Below, piece after piece: positions 8,469 to 18,026 of a stretch of DNA of 64,000 bases. Below the pieces are notes generated by a model. That model worked only from the letters and a program-made list of their open reading frames with translations. It did not search any database and was not told the DNA's origin. The position numbers were made by a program, and so were the translations under genes. The first letter of the stretch is position 1, and every line of letters starts with the position of its first letter. Origin of the DNA: Marinoscillum sp. MHG1-6 (GTDB lineage Bacteria; Bacteroidota; Bacteroidia; Cytophagales; Cyclobacteriaceae); the NCBI RefSeq assembly GCF_024714475.1, contig NZ_JAMZMI010000003.1, forward strand, positions 496,001-560,000, given 5' to 3'.

Positions 8469-9737
8469 GTGAATTACTTATCAGTTAAAATATACCTAAC
8501 CATCATTTTAGCCTCGATAACTTTATCGAGAGTTCACGCCGTTAGTATTAACGAAAACCTGGAGGCTGATACACAGGTCATCTACTCTCTACTGCATTCC
8601 AATCCCGACAGTGCAATTATTTTAACTGAACAACTGCGGGTAGCAGCCAAAAAAAATGATGCGGAATTTCATGAAGCAAATAGCCTATACATTATGGGCT
8701 GGCTGCAAAAACAGACAAATCAAATAGGCTCCGCTTTTCAGTCTTTTATTCGTGGATTGGAACTGATTGAGGATTCATATCCCCTCGAAGATCAATCCAA
8801 GGATTTAAAGGCGAGATTACTTATTGAAGTAAGTCTGGTCCTGAGAGAGCATAATGAGTTTTCTCTTTCTCAACAATACCTTCTGGAAGCAATCGAATTT
8901 TCAGAAGAGAATAATTTACCTTCTCGCCTTTGGAATGCTTACTACGGAATGGCTAACTATTTTTCTCTGAACTTAAAAGATTATCATGCCAGCTTAGAAT
9001 ATCTCGACAAAGCATTAGCCGTAGCCTATGAACAAGAAAACCAGGAAAGAATCTGGAACACGTTGAATGAAAAAGGACTTGTCCTCACCGAACTTACCAG
9101 GTTCGATGATGCCAGAGCCATTTTTAACGATATCATTAACTCAGAATACACAGATCACCAATCATACAAATTTTATTATCGCCTTGCTCATCACAATATT
9201 GGTAATACCTACCTTATTGAAGAAGATTTCATTGAAGCCGAAGGTTATCTTGTGAAGGCCATGGAAATTCCAACTGTGCCCAGGCTAGCCTTTCTTACCC
9301 AATTAGACTTAGCAGAAATTTATCATCATTTGGGGAAACCCAATTTGGCAGTAGCCCATGCATTGAGAGCGGAAGAAATGTATCCTGATATTATGGCAAT
9401 CCCTGATAATTACAAACTCTTCGAGCTTATGGCATCCATTTATTTTGAAATAGGAGAGTTTGAAAAATCATATCATTACAGCCAAAAACACGCTACTGAA
9501 AACAAAGAGTTTTTATTCACACAAGAAGAACTGATCAGGATTCGAAATATCTACGCCATGGAGACTTTGGCAGCCGGATTCCTGTCATCACAAGAGCAAC
9601 GGGGCAATACACATTATTACTCTTTAATACTTACCATCCTTGGAGTCCTCTTGACTTGTGCCCTCATTTTAGGCATGATCAGACAGCATTATCGTAAACA
9701 ATCAATTAAAAATGAGATTCTCAAATTATATCTATAA
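8469..9737 (+). CDS. Exported TPR protein with C-terminal membrane anchor (paralogue 1)
   Basis: The 422-residue product starts from a GTG (the first Met that leaves a signal peptide, ending around SRVHA). The body is a string of helical tetratricopeptide-type repeats, for example DYHASLEYLDKALAVAYEQE (about 178-197) and later RFDDARAIFNDI. A single membrane helix lies near the C-terminus (YSLILTILGVLLTCALILGM, about 380-405) followed by only about 18 basic residues. The layout equals the periplasmic sensor half of Bacteroidota TPR histidine kinases or LuxR-type regulators, but no cytoplasmic output domain follows. It is paralogous to the next gene. Function unknown; signal transduction or scaffolding is possible. 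Confidence 0.8.
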   Translation: MNYLSVKIYLTIILASITLSRVHAVSINENLEADTQVIYSLLHSNPDSAIILTEQLRVAAKKNDAEFHEANSLYIMGWLQKQTNQIGSAFQSFIRGLELIEDSYPLEDQSKDLKARLLIEVSLVLREHNEFSLSQQYLLEAIEFSEENNLPSRLWNAYYGMANYFSLNLKDYHASLEYLDKALAVAYEQENQERIWNTLNEKGLVLTELTRFDDARAIFNDIINSEYTDHQSYKFYYRLAHHNIGNTYLIEEDFIEAEGYLVKAMEIPTVPRLAFLTQLDLAEIYHHLGKPNLAVAHALRAEEMYPDIMAIPDNYKLFELMASIYFEIGEFEKSYHYSQKHATENKEFLFTQEELIRIRNIYAMETLAAGFLSSQEQRGNTHYYSLILTILGVLLTCALILGMIRQHYRKQSIKNEILKLYL

Positions 9738-9827
9738 AACCATTATAAACCATGAAAATAAGCGATTGCAACCTTTGTCGCATCGCAAACCTATCCACCT
9801 AAAAGCCCCCTCAGTTAGGTAAAAATT

Positions 9828-9841
9828 GACTAAATTTAGTC
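9828..9841. promoter_or_regulatory. 14-bp perfect palindrome upstream of the second TPR gene
   Basis: GACTAAATTTAGTC reads the same on both strands and sits 19 bases before the ATG of the second TPR gene. Its centre is also a near match to the -7 type element TAnnTTTG. It may be a regulator site or promoter part; chance cannot be excluded in AT-rich DNA. Confidence 0.35.
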
Positions 9842-9860
9842 TATCTCAATACCCGCGATC

Positions 9861-11090
9861 ATGAGAATTTTATTTCTCCCCCTCCTTTGTTTGTCAATAT
9901 TTCATATTGCGCTAAGTGAGAAATTGGATGAAAATAACCTGGAAATTAGTACAGTAGCTATCTATGAGGCTTTTAAAGAAAGCCCCGATAGCTCCATATC
10001 AATGGCAAAAGACCTGGAACTTTTGGCCAAAAAATCAGGCGATAAACATTATGAATTCAAATCGGAATACCTCCAGGGAGTATTGCTCCATCGCTCGAAA
10101 AAAATGGGCGAAGCTTTTCTAATGTATTTATCCACGTTAGAAAAGATGTCTGATTACTCGAAAACGGATATAGAGGATCAAAAACTGTATGTAAATCTTC
10201 TTGTTAACATCAGTATTATTTTGCGTGAGCATCAGGAATATGGGCTTGCCATTCAATACATCAAAGAAGCACTGGAATACACCGAAGAGCATGATTTACA
10301 GATGCTACGCTGGACTGTGTACTACAACATGGCCAAACACATCGCCGCAGAAGGACGAAATTATGAGGATGCGATCCGCTATCTGGATTCGGCTATGAGT
10401 GCTGCCAAATTGATCGATAATACTGAAATGTACCTTAATGCTCAAAATGAACAAGGACTCGTATTAACAGACCTTCAGAAATTTGAAAAAGCAAGATCCA
10501 TCTTTTTGTGCAATCTCAATTATGAAAATACGGACCACCCCTCCTTCAATTTCTACTACAGATTAGCGTTACACAATATTGCAGATACCTATATCCAGTC
10601 GGAAAATTTTGTAGATGCTGAAACTTACCTTGTAAAGGCCTCTAAATTCAGCACCATTCCACGTCTTGAATACCTTACCCTAATGGATCTCTGTGAAGTC
10701 TATCTCGAATTAGGTGATTTGCAAAAAGCTGAGTCTTATGGATTATTAGCACAGGAATTATACCCGCAGGTAAGTGCGCTACCGCTTAATTATAAGTTAT
10801 TTGCTCATATGGCCTCTTTGTATTTCAAAAAAGGAGACCATAAAAAATCATATTCATACAGCAAACGACATATCGCTGAAGGGAAGCAATTTCTAAAAAC
10901 TCAAAAAGAGCTTATTGATATTAAGAACTCTTATTCTATGGTAAAGTTGGCAGCCGGTTTTCTCACCGATCTTGAGGAATCGCAATCAAATAACTACGGT
11001 TTTATCCTCTCGATCCTTGCTGGTCTCGTCACTATGACATTATTCTTTGGAAAGGTGAGAAACCGCCTGATTAGGCACAGCATTTTCTGA
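9861..11090 (+). CDS. Exported TPR protein with C-terminal membrane anchor (paralogue 2)
   Basis: A 409-residue protein with the same plan as its upstream neighbour: signal peptide (ILFLPLLCLSIFHIALS), TPR-like helical repeats, for example NYEDAIRYLDSAMSAAK and DAETYLVKASKF, and one C-terminal helix (GFILSILAGLVTMTLFFGKV) with a short basic tail. Long stretches align by eye with paralogue 1, such as the shared NEQGLVLT/NEKGLVLT, HNIADTY/HNIGNTY and LAAGFL segments, so the pair arose by tandem duplication. No output domain is present. The gene is convergent with the transglutaminase gene, five bases apart. Confidence 0.8.
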   Translation: MRILFLPLLCLSIFHIALSEKLDENNLEISTVAIYEAFKESPDSSISMAKDLELLAKKSGDKHYEFKSEYLQGVLLHRSKKMGEAFLMYLSTLEKMSDYSKTDIEDQKLYVNLLVNISIILREHQEYGLAIQYIKEALEYTEEHDLQMLRWTVYYNMAKHIAAEGRNYEDAIRYLDSAMSAAKLIDNTEMYLNAQNEQGLVLTDLQKFEKARSIFLCNLNYENTDHPSFNFYYRLALHNIADTYIQSENFVDAETYLVKASKFSTIPRLEYLTLMDLCEVYLELGDLQKAESYGLLAQELYPQVSALPLNYKLFAHMASLYFKKGDHKKSYSYSKRHIAEGKQFLKTQKELIDIKNSYSMVKLAAGFLTDLEESQSNNYGFILSILAGLVTMTLFFGKVRNRLIRHSIF

Positions 11091-11095
11091 TCACA

Positions 11096-11992
11096 TCAGA
11101 TTGCCTCGATTGGTGGATTATCCAGGTTTCGAACATCCACACTTACTTTCATTTTTTGCTCACCGGAACTATAAACAATTCCTTTCAAAGGGGTAACATC
11201 CGCAAAATCCCGCCCTACTGCAACACGAAGGTGCTTATCGCTTACAAGTAAATTATTGGTAGCATCAAATTCTACCCACTCTAAACCCGGGATATAGATT
11301 GCTGTCCAGGCGTGAGAAGCATCCGCACCGATCAATTTAGGCTTTCCCGGAGGGGGAAGCGTCTCAATATAGCCACTCATGTATCTGGCCGCAAGACCTA
11401 TTGATCGCACACAGGCCAGGGAAAAGTGAGCAAAATCCTGGCAAACTCCTTTTTTATGTTCAAAGACTTCTTCTATTGGAGTACTGATATCCGTAAACCC
11501 CGGGGTGAACTTAAAATCATTGAAAATGCGGTTATTCAGGTTGAGCATGGCCTCCATTATTGGGCGACCGGGCGTGAACGACTGTAAGGCATATTCTCTA
11601 ATTCCTTCCACAAACTTCACATGGTCTGATTCCAGATAAAACTGACGAATGTCATTCATTGCATCCGTACTCTTCAGCCATTCAACCACCTCCTCCCAGG
11701 GACTGGTACTTACAGGATCCACATCCATCCAGTTTGGCCGAAGTAGTTCGAGAGTACTTTCCGCAATGACGGTAAGCTTTTTGTGCGTCCTTTCAATTGA
11801 AAAATAGATGTACTTATTCTCAAAAAAATCGCTTCTAACCACCTCAAAACTGGGATCAGGAAATATGCTGTAACTAAACTCCCTGACCCGCTGAAATGGC
11901 AAATCAGTCGGTACCTGAAACATCACATTGTGACAAAGACTTGCCGGACTCTGATAGATATAATCGGTTATATGATTGACGTGATAGTTCAT
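11096..11992 (-). CDS. Transglutaminase-like cysteine protease family protein
   Basis: This 298-residue protein has an N-terminal beta-rich region of the bacterial transglutaminase-like N-terminal type and a transglutaminase core. The catalytic triad is visible: Cys in KKGVCQDFAHFSL (about 184), His in DASHAWTAIYIP (about 227) and Asp in WVEFDATNN (about 243). Such enzymes cleave or form amide bonds. It is the last gene of a minus-strand operon and overlaps the ATP-grasp gene by four bases. This neighbourhood (transglutaminase, circularly permuted ATP-grasp, alpha-E, DUF2126) is widely conserved and has been proposed to act in peptide tagging or amide synthesis; the target is not known. No signal peptide is seen, so it is probably cytoplasmic. 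Confidence 0.87.
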   Translation of the reverse strand: MNYHVNHITDYIYQSPASLCHNVMFQVPTDLPFQRVREFSYSIFPDPSFEVVRSDFFENKYIYFSIERTHKKLTVIAESTLELLRPNWMDVDPVSTSPWEEVVEWLKSTDAMNDIRQFYLESDHVKFVEGIREYALQSFTPGRPIMEAMLNLNNRIFNDFKFTPGFTDISTPIEEVFEHKKGVCQDFAHFSLACVRSIGLAARYMSGYIETLPPPGKPKLIGADASHAWTAIYIPGLEWVEFDATNNLLVSDKHLRVAVGRDFADVTPLKGIVYSSGEQKMKVSVDVRNLDNPPIEAI

Positions 11993-14526
11993 ATTTCCGG
12001 CATAATTGAAGTTTGGATCATACTGTACCTGCTGGATACATGATTGAAATACTTTTCATAGACGAGGTTGGAGGTCTCTTTCAACAAACCAATAATATCA
12101 TCCATGAATAAGCTCAGGTGAGCATAAGAATCCTTATTTTCTACCAGGGTAGAAAGCTTTTGGAGATCGCATAGCCTTATCTTGGTTATTGCTTCAAGCA
12201 ATTTTTTCCGTGCCGGAGAAAGTGTCTCATTCTCCGAAGCCGGCATACTACTGAGATGCTCATCTATTTTCAATACCTGATAAATAACAGATCTCGGGTT
12301 GTCTTCACTCACTATCAACAAATCCAGCACACCCGATAATTCAAGGTTTGATCTGAATCGATACCTGTAAGTCACCAGACTTTCATTACATCGCAGGGTA
12401 TCTTCCATTAGTCGTTTACTTGCCTCCACATCCAAATGTCCTGTCAACATGGATCTTAGTACAACGCAGTTATTGATTGCTGATTCCACGAATCGACCAA
12501 TATTGAGCAGATGCCAGGTAGCTTCTCTGGTCATATTGTCAATGTTCAGCCCATAAAATCCCATCAGCTTAATTACCAGGTTATCAAGGCTTTGATAGAC
12601 CCTGGCCAAATTACCATGAGCACCACGCAGTGCAGAAAACTCCTCGGAAATACTATCAAGTATCCTCCACGTATCTAAACTCAAACGGTCTCTAACCGAG
12701 TGCGCATTTCTTAGGAAACTGGATAAACATTGCGCCAGCGACCCAATTCTATTAACATCTGATGCCACGGAGACAAGTTCTTCTTCCGGATTTCTTAGTA
12801 CCTTTTTTTTGGTAAAACCGGGATGCGTACCAGTAAGCTCAGTGAGGCTCCTCATGAGTGTAGACAGCTCCTCATCCTCCCTTATATGAATATCATCTTC
12901 CACCTCGTTGTAGGTTCTTAACACCATCCTCATCAAGCGAACTGTATAAGCAGACCTTTCGAGGTATCGCCCTAACCAGAAAAGATGTTCCCCTGTCCTA
13001 CTTGGAAGTATATTTCTAACTACCGGAGCAGCCTTTTCAACTTTGGTTTTGGTAGGGGTGGTATCGGAAGACCGTCCAAGCACCCACGTATCCTTGCTAA
13101 TGCCGCCCGATTGGTTAGATACAATAAACACGCCTTTTGTAGGTGACGTTCGTGACAATCCTCCCGGCATGACCTTATAACTGTTGTTTTGGCTATCAGC
13201 AACTATATAGCTCCTAAAAACAGCATTACGAGCCTCAAGCTTACCATTCACCCAGGAGGGAGTTGTTGAAAAATTGACCATTTCCTGTCCTACGTACAGG
13301 TAGGGATATTTCTTTATTTGCTCCTTTAGCTGATATAACTCCTCACTGGAAAGTTCACCTCCAAAGACAGACTTATTTACACCGTCTCGGTAAATGGACC
13401 TGATAATGAGATTCTGAATATTTTCCAGGACGTACTTTAATTCGCTTTCCTGTCCACACCACCAGGTAGCAACAGAAGGAAGCAGCAATTCTTCCCTCAT
13501 AATCTCCCGGCAAAGCCTGGGAAGGAAGGCCATCAAACCCGGATTTTCCAGAATTCTGTTTCCAAGAGGGTTGATGACAATGACCTTTTTTTGACGGATG
13601 GCCTCCATCAGCCCCACTACCCCAAGATGAGAGTCTCCTCGAAATTCCAATGGATCACAAAAAACATCATCTACCCTTCTTATGATCACATCTACACGCT
13701 CAAGGCCCTTTATGGTCTTTAGCCATACATATCCGTCACTCACCGTCAGGTCCTCGCCAAAGGCCAGTGTAAATCCCATAAATGAGGATAAATAAGCATG
13801 TTCGAAGAAAGTCTCATTCGTAGGTCCGGGAGATAAGAGCACTACCCTTGGATTCTCCTTATTCCTCACCGAAAGGTTAACCAGTGTGTTTTTTAGCGTC
13901 TGATAATAGGAGGATATCTTCCTGACCTGGTTATCCCTGATCATATCCGGGAAAACCCGGGTCATGGCAGAGCGATTTTCGAAGGTATATCCCGCCCCGG
14001 ACGGAGCATCGGTTCGGTCATGAAGCACCCACATCTTACCGTCAGGGCCACGAGCCAGATCCGCAGAATACTGGATCAGCTGCTGTTCACCCTCAAACTT
14101 CAATTTGTCTACCTGCCGTAGAAATCCTTTGTGATTGTAGACCAGTTCAAAGGGTATAAATCCATCACGAATTAGCTGTCGGGATCCATATAAGTCCTTG
14201 ATAACAATATTGAGCAACTCAGCTCTTTGGATGAGTCCACGTTCGATATTAGCCCAGTCCTCACTTCCAAAGATCATGGGTATTGGATCGAGCATCCATG
14301 GGCGGTTCATCCCCTCCGGGTCTCCGTAGACATTGTAGGTCACCCCATTTTCCCGAAGCTGCCTCGCCACTTCCTGCTGGTACTGGGCCATCCTTTCAGC
14401 CCCCAGTCTTTCATAATACCTGGCCATCTTATCCCAATTGGGCGAAATCTGACCATCAGTCGTAGCCATTTCATCCACAAAGGGAGTGTTATTGAACATT
14501 CTATCGACCAAATAAGACTCAATCAT
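11989..14526 (-). CDS. Circularly permuted ATP-grasp / alpha-E domain fusion protein
   Basis: The 845-residue protein joins two parts that are separate genes in many bacteria. Residues about 1-480 form a circularly permuted ATP-grasp ligase (COG2308 type), with SEDWANIERGLIQRAELLN, KDLYGSRQLIRDG and VVLLSPGPTNETFFEHAYL recognisable. After a linker (about 480-510) the rest is the helical alpha-E domain (COG2307 type), starting near PSRTGEHLFWLGRYLERSAY. ATP-grasp enzymes form amide bonds using acyl phosphates. The gene overlaps the downstream transglutaminase by four bases and follows the DUF2126 gene by 35 bases. Substrates are unknown; the fusion itself shows that both parts work together. 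Confidence 0.88.
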   Translation of the reverse strand: MIESYLVDRMFNNTPFVDEMATTDGQISPNWDKMARYYERLGAERMAQYQQEVARQLRENGVTYNVYGDPEGMNRPWMLDPIPMIFGSEDWANIERGLIQRAELLNIVIKDLYGSRQLIRDGFIPFELVYNHKGFLRQVDKLKFEGEQQLIQYSADLARGPDGKMWVLHDRTDAPSGAGYTFENRSAMTRVFPDMIRDNQVRKISSYYQTLKNTLVNLSVRNKENPRVVLLSPGPTNETFFEHAYLSSFMGFTLAFGEDLTVSDGYVWLKTIKGLERVDVIIRRVDDVFCDPLEFRGDSHLGVVGLMEAIRQKKVIVINPLGNRILENPGLMAFLPRLCREIMREELLLPSVATWWCGQESELKYVLENIQNLIIRSIYRDGVNKSVFGGELSSEELYQLKEQIKKYPYLYVGQEMVNFSTTPSWVNGKLEARNAVFRSYIVADSQNNSYKVMPGGLSRTSPTKGVFIVSNQSGGISKDTWVLGRSSDTTPTKTKVEKAAPVVRNILPSRTGEHLFWLGRYLERSAYTVRLMRMVLRTYNEVEDDIHIREDEELSTLMRSLTELTGTHPGFTKKKVLRNPEEELVSVASDVNRIGSLAQCLSSFLRNAHSVRDRLSLDTWRILDSISEEFSALRGAHGNLARVYQSLDNLVIKLMGFYGLNIDNMTREATWHLLNIGRFVESAINNCVVLRSMLTGHLDVEASKRLMEDTLRCNESLVTYRYRFRSNLELSGVLDLLIVSEDNPRSVIYQVLKIDEHLSSMPASENETLSPARKKLLEAITKIRLCDLQKLSTLVENKDSYAHLSLFMDDIIGLLKETSNLVYEKYFNHVSSRYSMIQTSIMPEI

Positions 14527-14561
14527 GCACTAAAATTCTACTTTTTCCCGAATTCAGAAAA

Positions 14562-17500
14562 CTATTTAGCACGTTTATATCTGCGCAAATCCATGGTATG
14601 TGGAAAATCAGGGTTCACTATTTCACCTGTAGCCTCGTAATTCGGCATAATATTCAATTTCGTAATGAACCTGCCTGCGCCTGTTTGATTTTGCACCGTC
14701 GGCTCAACGAGGTTAATAGAATGACCGAAATCAAAAAACCTTGAGATTCGCCTGGACTCCGCTTCATAACTATTGACTGGAAAGGTCTCATAATTCCTAC
14801 CTCCCGGGTGTGCCACATGATACTGGCAGGCTGCTACGGATTTTTTGGTCCAGGTATCATATAAATCAATTACCAACGGTGTATCCACACCCAGGGTTGG
14901 ATGCAGCGCCGATGGTGGTTGCCATGCACGATATCGAATGCCTGTTACATATTCGCCATGAATCCCTGTGTTTTTGAGTGGGATGCGAAAGCCGTTACAC
15001 AATAGTTGATACCTTGAATCTGTCAATCCTGAAATCTTTACCTGAAGACGCTCTAAAGAGGAATCCACAAAGCGTGCAGTTCCCGAACTGGACATCTCCT
15101 CACCGAGAACATGCCATGGCTCTATGGCCATTTTCATCTCCACATGAATATCATCCACCTGCAACTCACCCAGGAATGGAAACCTAAAACTAAAGAATGG
15201 ATCAAACCAGGCAATATCAAAAGCATAACCCGCATTTCTCAAATCATTTACCACCTCAGTCAGATCCTTATAACAATAATGAGGCAATAAAAACTTATCA
15301 TGAAGTGAGGTTCCCCAACGTACCAGCTTATGATTATATGGCTCTTTCCAAAACCAGCTCAACAGACTTCTTATCAAAAGAAACTGTACCATGCTCATGC
15401 GGTAATGCGGTGGCATGTCAAAGCCCCTGAACTCAAGTATTCCCAACCTGCCGCTGGAAGAATCCGGAGAATAAAGCTTATCAATGCAAAATTCCGCCCG
15501 ATGGGTATTTCCGGTTATATCTACCAGCAAGTTTCTGAATATCCTATCCACCAACCAGTAAGGCACCTCATCTTCCATATGATCCGGAACCTGTTGAAAG
15601 GCTAGTTCCAATTCATAAAGCATATCATCTCGGCCCTCATCCACCCTCGGTGCCTGACTTGTAGGCCCAATAAACTGGGTAGAAAAGAGATAGGACAACG
15701 ATGGATGATGCTGCCAGTAAGTAATAAAGCTCTTTAGAAGATCCGGTCGTCTCAGTAATGGACTATCAGCGGGTTTTACTCCACCCAACGTGATATGATT
15801 TCCTCCTCCTGTTCCAGTATGTCTTCCATCCAGGTTGAATTTCTCCGCAACCAATCGAGATTCACGCGCCTTTTCATAAAGCACTTCATAATTGGCTTTC
15901 AACTCTTTCCAATTCCTGGCCGGATGAATATTTACCTCAATTACTCCGGGATCCGGGGTAATCATGAACTTCTCAACCCGATTATCCGAAGGGGGGTCAT
16001 ATCCTTCTATTAGTACAGGCATCTGAAGTTTTTGTGCTGCTAATTCAACGGCATGGACTAAATCCAGATAATGTTCAAAATATTGAACAGGTGGTAGGAA
16101 AACGAATAGCTTGCCCTGCCTTGGTTCAACAACGAAGCACGTCTTGAATATCTCCTTTGAGTTGTTAAACTTTTCGTTCCAGGCCCCATCAGAAGGTAGG
16201 TCCACCAAATCCGGCAAAGCGTCCGTTTCTGCAAACCTATCTCTCTCCGGCTTCACCTCTTCGTCATCAGGGTCGATATACTGGATCGATTTTAGCGGTA
16301 ACCTTAAACCTGCCGGAGAATTTCCCGGCACCAGGAATATGTTCTTTCTTCTAAAGGACCACAGACAGCTCTGCCAGGTATTTCCATCATCATCCCACCG
16401 AATAGGAACTGCGTATGCGGCTGGCTTGTCAAGTCCCTCATTTAACAGTTCAGCCAACTTTTGCCTTTCGAGAGGAGATTTTAAGTCCAGCTTCAGAGGA
16501 TCGACATTCGTCGGAACCTTACTCTCTTCCCAAATGAAGTAAAATGGATCCTCATAGGCAGGTTGAACATTCTTCGGGTCGACATTCAGTTCTTCACTCA
16601 GCGCACTCATGAACTTCTCAGCCTCTACTTGCCCGTAACCATAATCCTTGGAGAGGTCAGCCATGAGTTTGTCATTGCTCCACATCTTCACGCCATCCTT
16701 CCTCCAGTAGCAAGCAAGTTTCCAGCGTGGCAATGGCTCACCGGGATACCATTTTCCCTGACCGTATTGCATCAGCGCACCAGTCCCAAATTCATCTTTC
16801 AGCTTATGGAATAGCGTATTAGATAAACTCCGTTTGTGCTCTCCATCAGCTGCCGTGTTCCACTCAGCGCCATCCTGATTATCAATGGAAACGAAGGTCG
16901 GCTCACCCCCCATGGTCAGCCGCACATCATTGGCCTGAAGTTCTGCATCCACGCGATCTCCTACCGCCAGTATCTGTTCCCACTGGTCATCGGTATAGGG
17001 CATGGTCACACGAGGTGTTTCCTCTATGCGCTTTACCGTATTCTCAAAATGAAACGCTGTTTTAGTAGGTTCTGCCATACCGGAAATAGGCGCAGCATCT
17101 TGTGGACTTGGGGTACAGGCTAACGGAATATGTCCCTCACCCGCAAATAACCCCGATGTCGCATCCAACCCTACCCATCCGGCTCCGGGAATATACACCT
17201 CTGTCCATGCATGTAAGTCTGTGAAATCCTCCTCAGGCCCCGAAGGACCATCCAGTGATTTCTCATCCGATTTTAGCTGAACAAGGTAGCCTGAGGTAAA
17301 CCTTGCCGCCAAACCAAGGTGTCGGAACAGCTGGACCAACAACCAGGAAAAATCACGACAAGAACCCGATTTGATGGTCAATGTTTCTTTACAAGACTGG
17401 ACGCCATGCTCCATTCGAATATTGTAAGATAGCAGACCATTAACCATCTGATTGACCTGCACCAGCGCATCGACCGTATTGGTGTTTTTCTTAATTGAAG

Positions 17501-17906
17501 CTTTGGCCTTTTTTACCAGATCCATCAACAGCTCATCCTCCTCGGTTTTGGCCAGATACGGCTGTAACTGTTGTTTTAGACTTGCTTCATATTTGAATGG
17601 AAACTTTTCTGCGTACTCTTCAATGAAGAAATCAAACGGGTTGATGACAACCATGTCTGCTATCACCTCTACATCTACCTCAAAATGGTCGACCTTTTCA
17701 GGAAAAACTATTCGTGCCAGATAATTACCAAAAGGATCTTGTTGCCAATTGATAAAATGGTTTTCCGGTTTGATGTTAAGGGAATATCCTTTGATGAAAG
17801 TTCTGGAATGTGGAGCAGGCCGCAAACGAATAACCTGCGGGCTTAACTCAATGTGACGATCGTAAGAATATTTGGTGTAATGTCTTAGCGCTACTTTAAT
17901 GGACAT
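14562..17906 (-). CDS. Transglutaminase / DUF2126 amidoligase-like fusion protein
   Basis: This 1114-residue protein starts with a transglutaminase module (about 1-300) with Cys in SGSCRDFSWLL (about 180), His in DLHAWTEVYIPG (about 231) and Asp in VGLDATSG (about 247). The remaining 800 residues are DUF2126 (COG4196 type), recognised from LTMGGEPTFVSID, GRHTGTGGGNHITLGG and LEFRGFDMPPH; DUF2126 has been placed with the glutamine-synthetase-like COOH-NH2 ligases. It heads the three-gene minus-strand operon. The combination of two amide-cleaving or amide-forming modules and two ATP-dependent ligase modules suggests synthesis and turnover of a peptide-like modification (inference). It starts at ATG 17906. 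Confidence 0.87.
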   Translation of the reverse strand: MSIKVALRHYTKYSYDRHIELSPQVIRLRPAPHSRTFIKGYSLNIKPENHFINWQQDPFGNYLARIVFPEKVDHFEVDVEVIADMVVINPFDFFIEEYAEKFPFKYEASLKQQLQPYLAKTEEDELLMDLVKKAKASIKKNTNTVDALVQVNQMVNGLLSYNIRMEHGVQSCKETLTIKSGSCRDFSWLLVQLFRHLGLAARFTSGYLVQLKSDEKSLDGPSGPEEDFTDLHAWTEVYIPGAGWVGLDATSGLFAGEGHIPLACTPSPQDAAPISGMAEPTKTAFHFENTVKRIEETPRVTMPYTDDQWEQILAVGDRVDAELQANDVRLTMGGEPTFVSIDNQDGAEWNTAADGEHKRSLSNTLFHKLKDEFGTGALMQYGQGKWYPGEPLPRWKLACYWRKDGVKMWSNDKLMADLSKDYGYGQVEAEKFMSALSEELNVDPKNVQPAYEDPFYFIWEESKVPTNVDPLKLDLKSPLERQKLAELLNEGLDKPAAYAVPIRWDDDGNTWQSCLWSFRRKNIFLVPGNSPAGLRLPLKSIQYIDPDDEEVKPERDRFAETDALPDLVDLPSDGAWNEKFNNSKEIFKTCFVVEPRQGKLFVFLPPVQYFEHYLDLVHAVELAAQKLQMPVLIEGYDPPSDNRVEKFMITPDPGVIEVNIHPARNWKELKANYEVLYEKARESRLVAEKFNLDGRHTGTGGGNHITLGGVKPADSPLLRRPDLLKSFITYWQHHPSLSYLFSTQFIGPTSQAPRVDEGRDDMLYELELAFQQVPDHMEDEVPYWLVDRIFRNLLVDITGNTHRAEFCIDKLYSPDSSSGRLGILEFRGFDMPPHYRMSMVQFLLIRSLLSWFWKEPYNHKLVRWGTSLHDKFLLPHYCYKDLTEVVNDLRNAGYAFDIAWFDPFFSFRFPFLGELQVDDIHVEMKMAIEPWHVLGEEMSSSGTARFVDSSLERLQVKISGLTDSRYQLLCNGFRIPLKNTGIHGEYVTGIRYRAWQPPSALHPTLGVDTPLVIDLYDTWTKKSVAACQYHVAHPGGRNYETFPVNSYEAESRRISRFFDFGHSINLVEPTVQNQTGAGRFITKLNIMPNYEATGEIVNPDFPHTMDLRRYKRAK

Positions 17907-18026
17907 GGCTTACCAACGTTGTTGCCTTTGTATTTTAACAAAAATAAAGCGGAAACGCCCATATGATCACTAAACAAATAGGTGATTAGTTAAAATATTT
18001 TCAATTGCCCACTAAAATCATGCACC

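Noticed and set aside
14283-14640. Plus-strand frames opposite the start of the ATP-grasp gene
   Set aside because: Antisense to a strongly conserved coding region; no signal or domain pattern.
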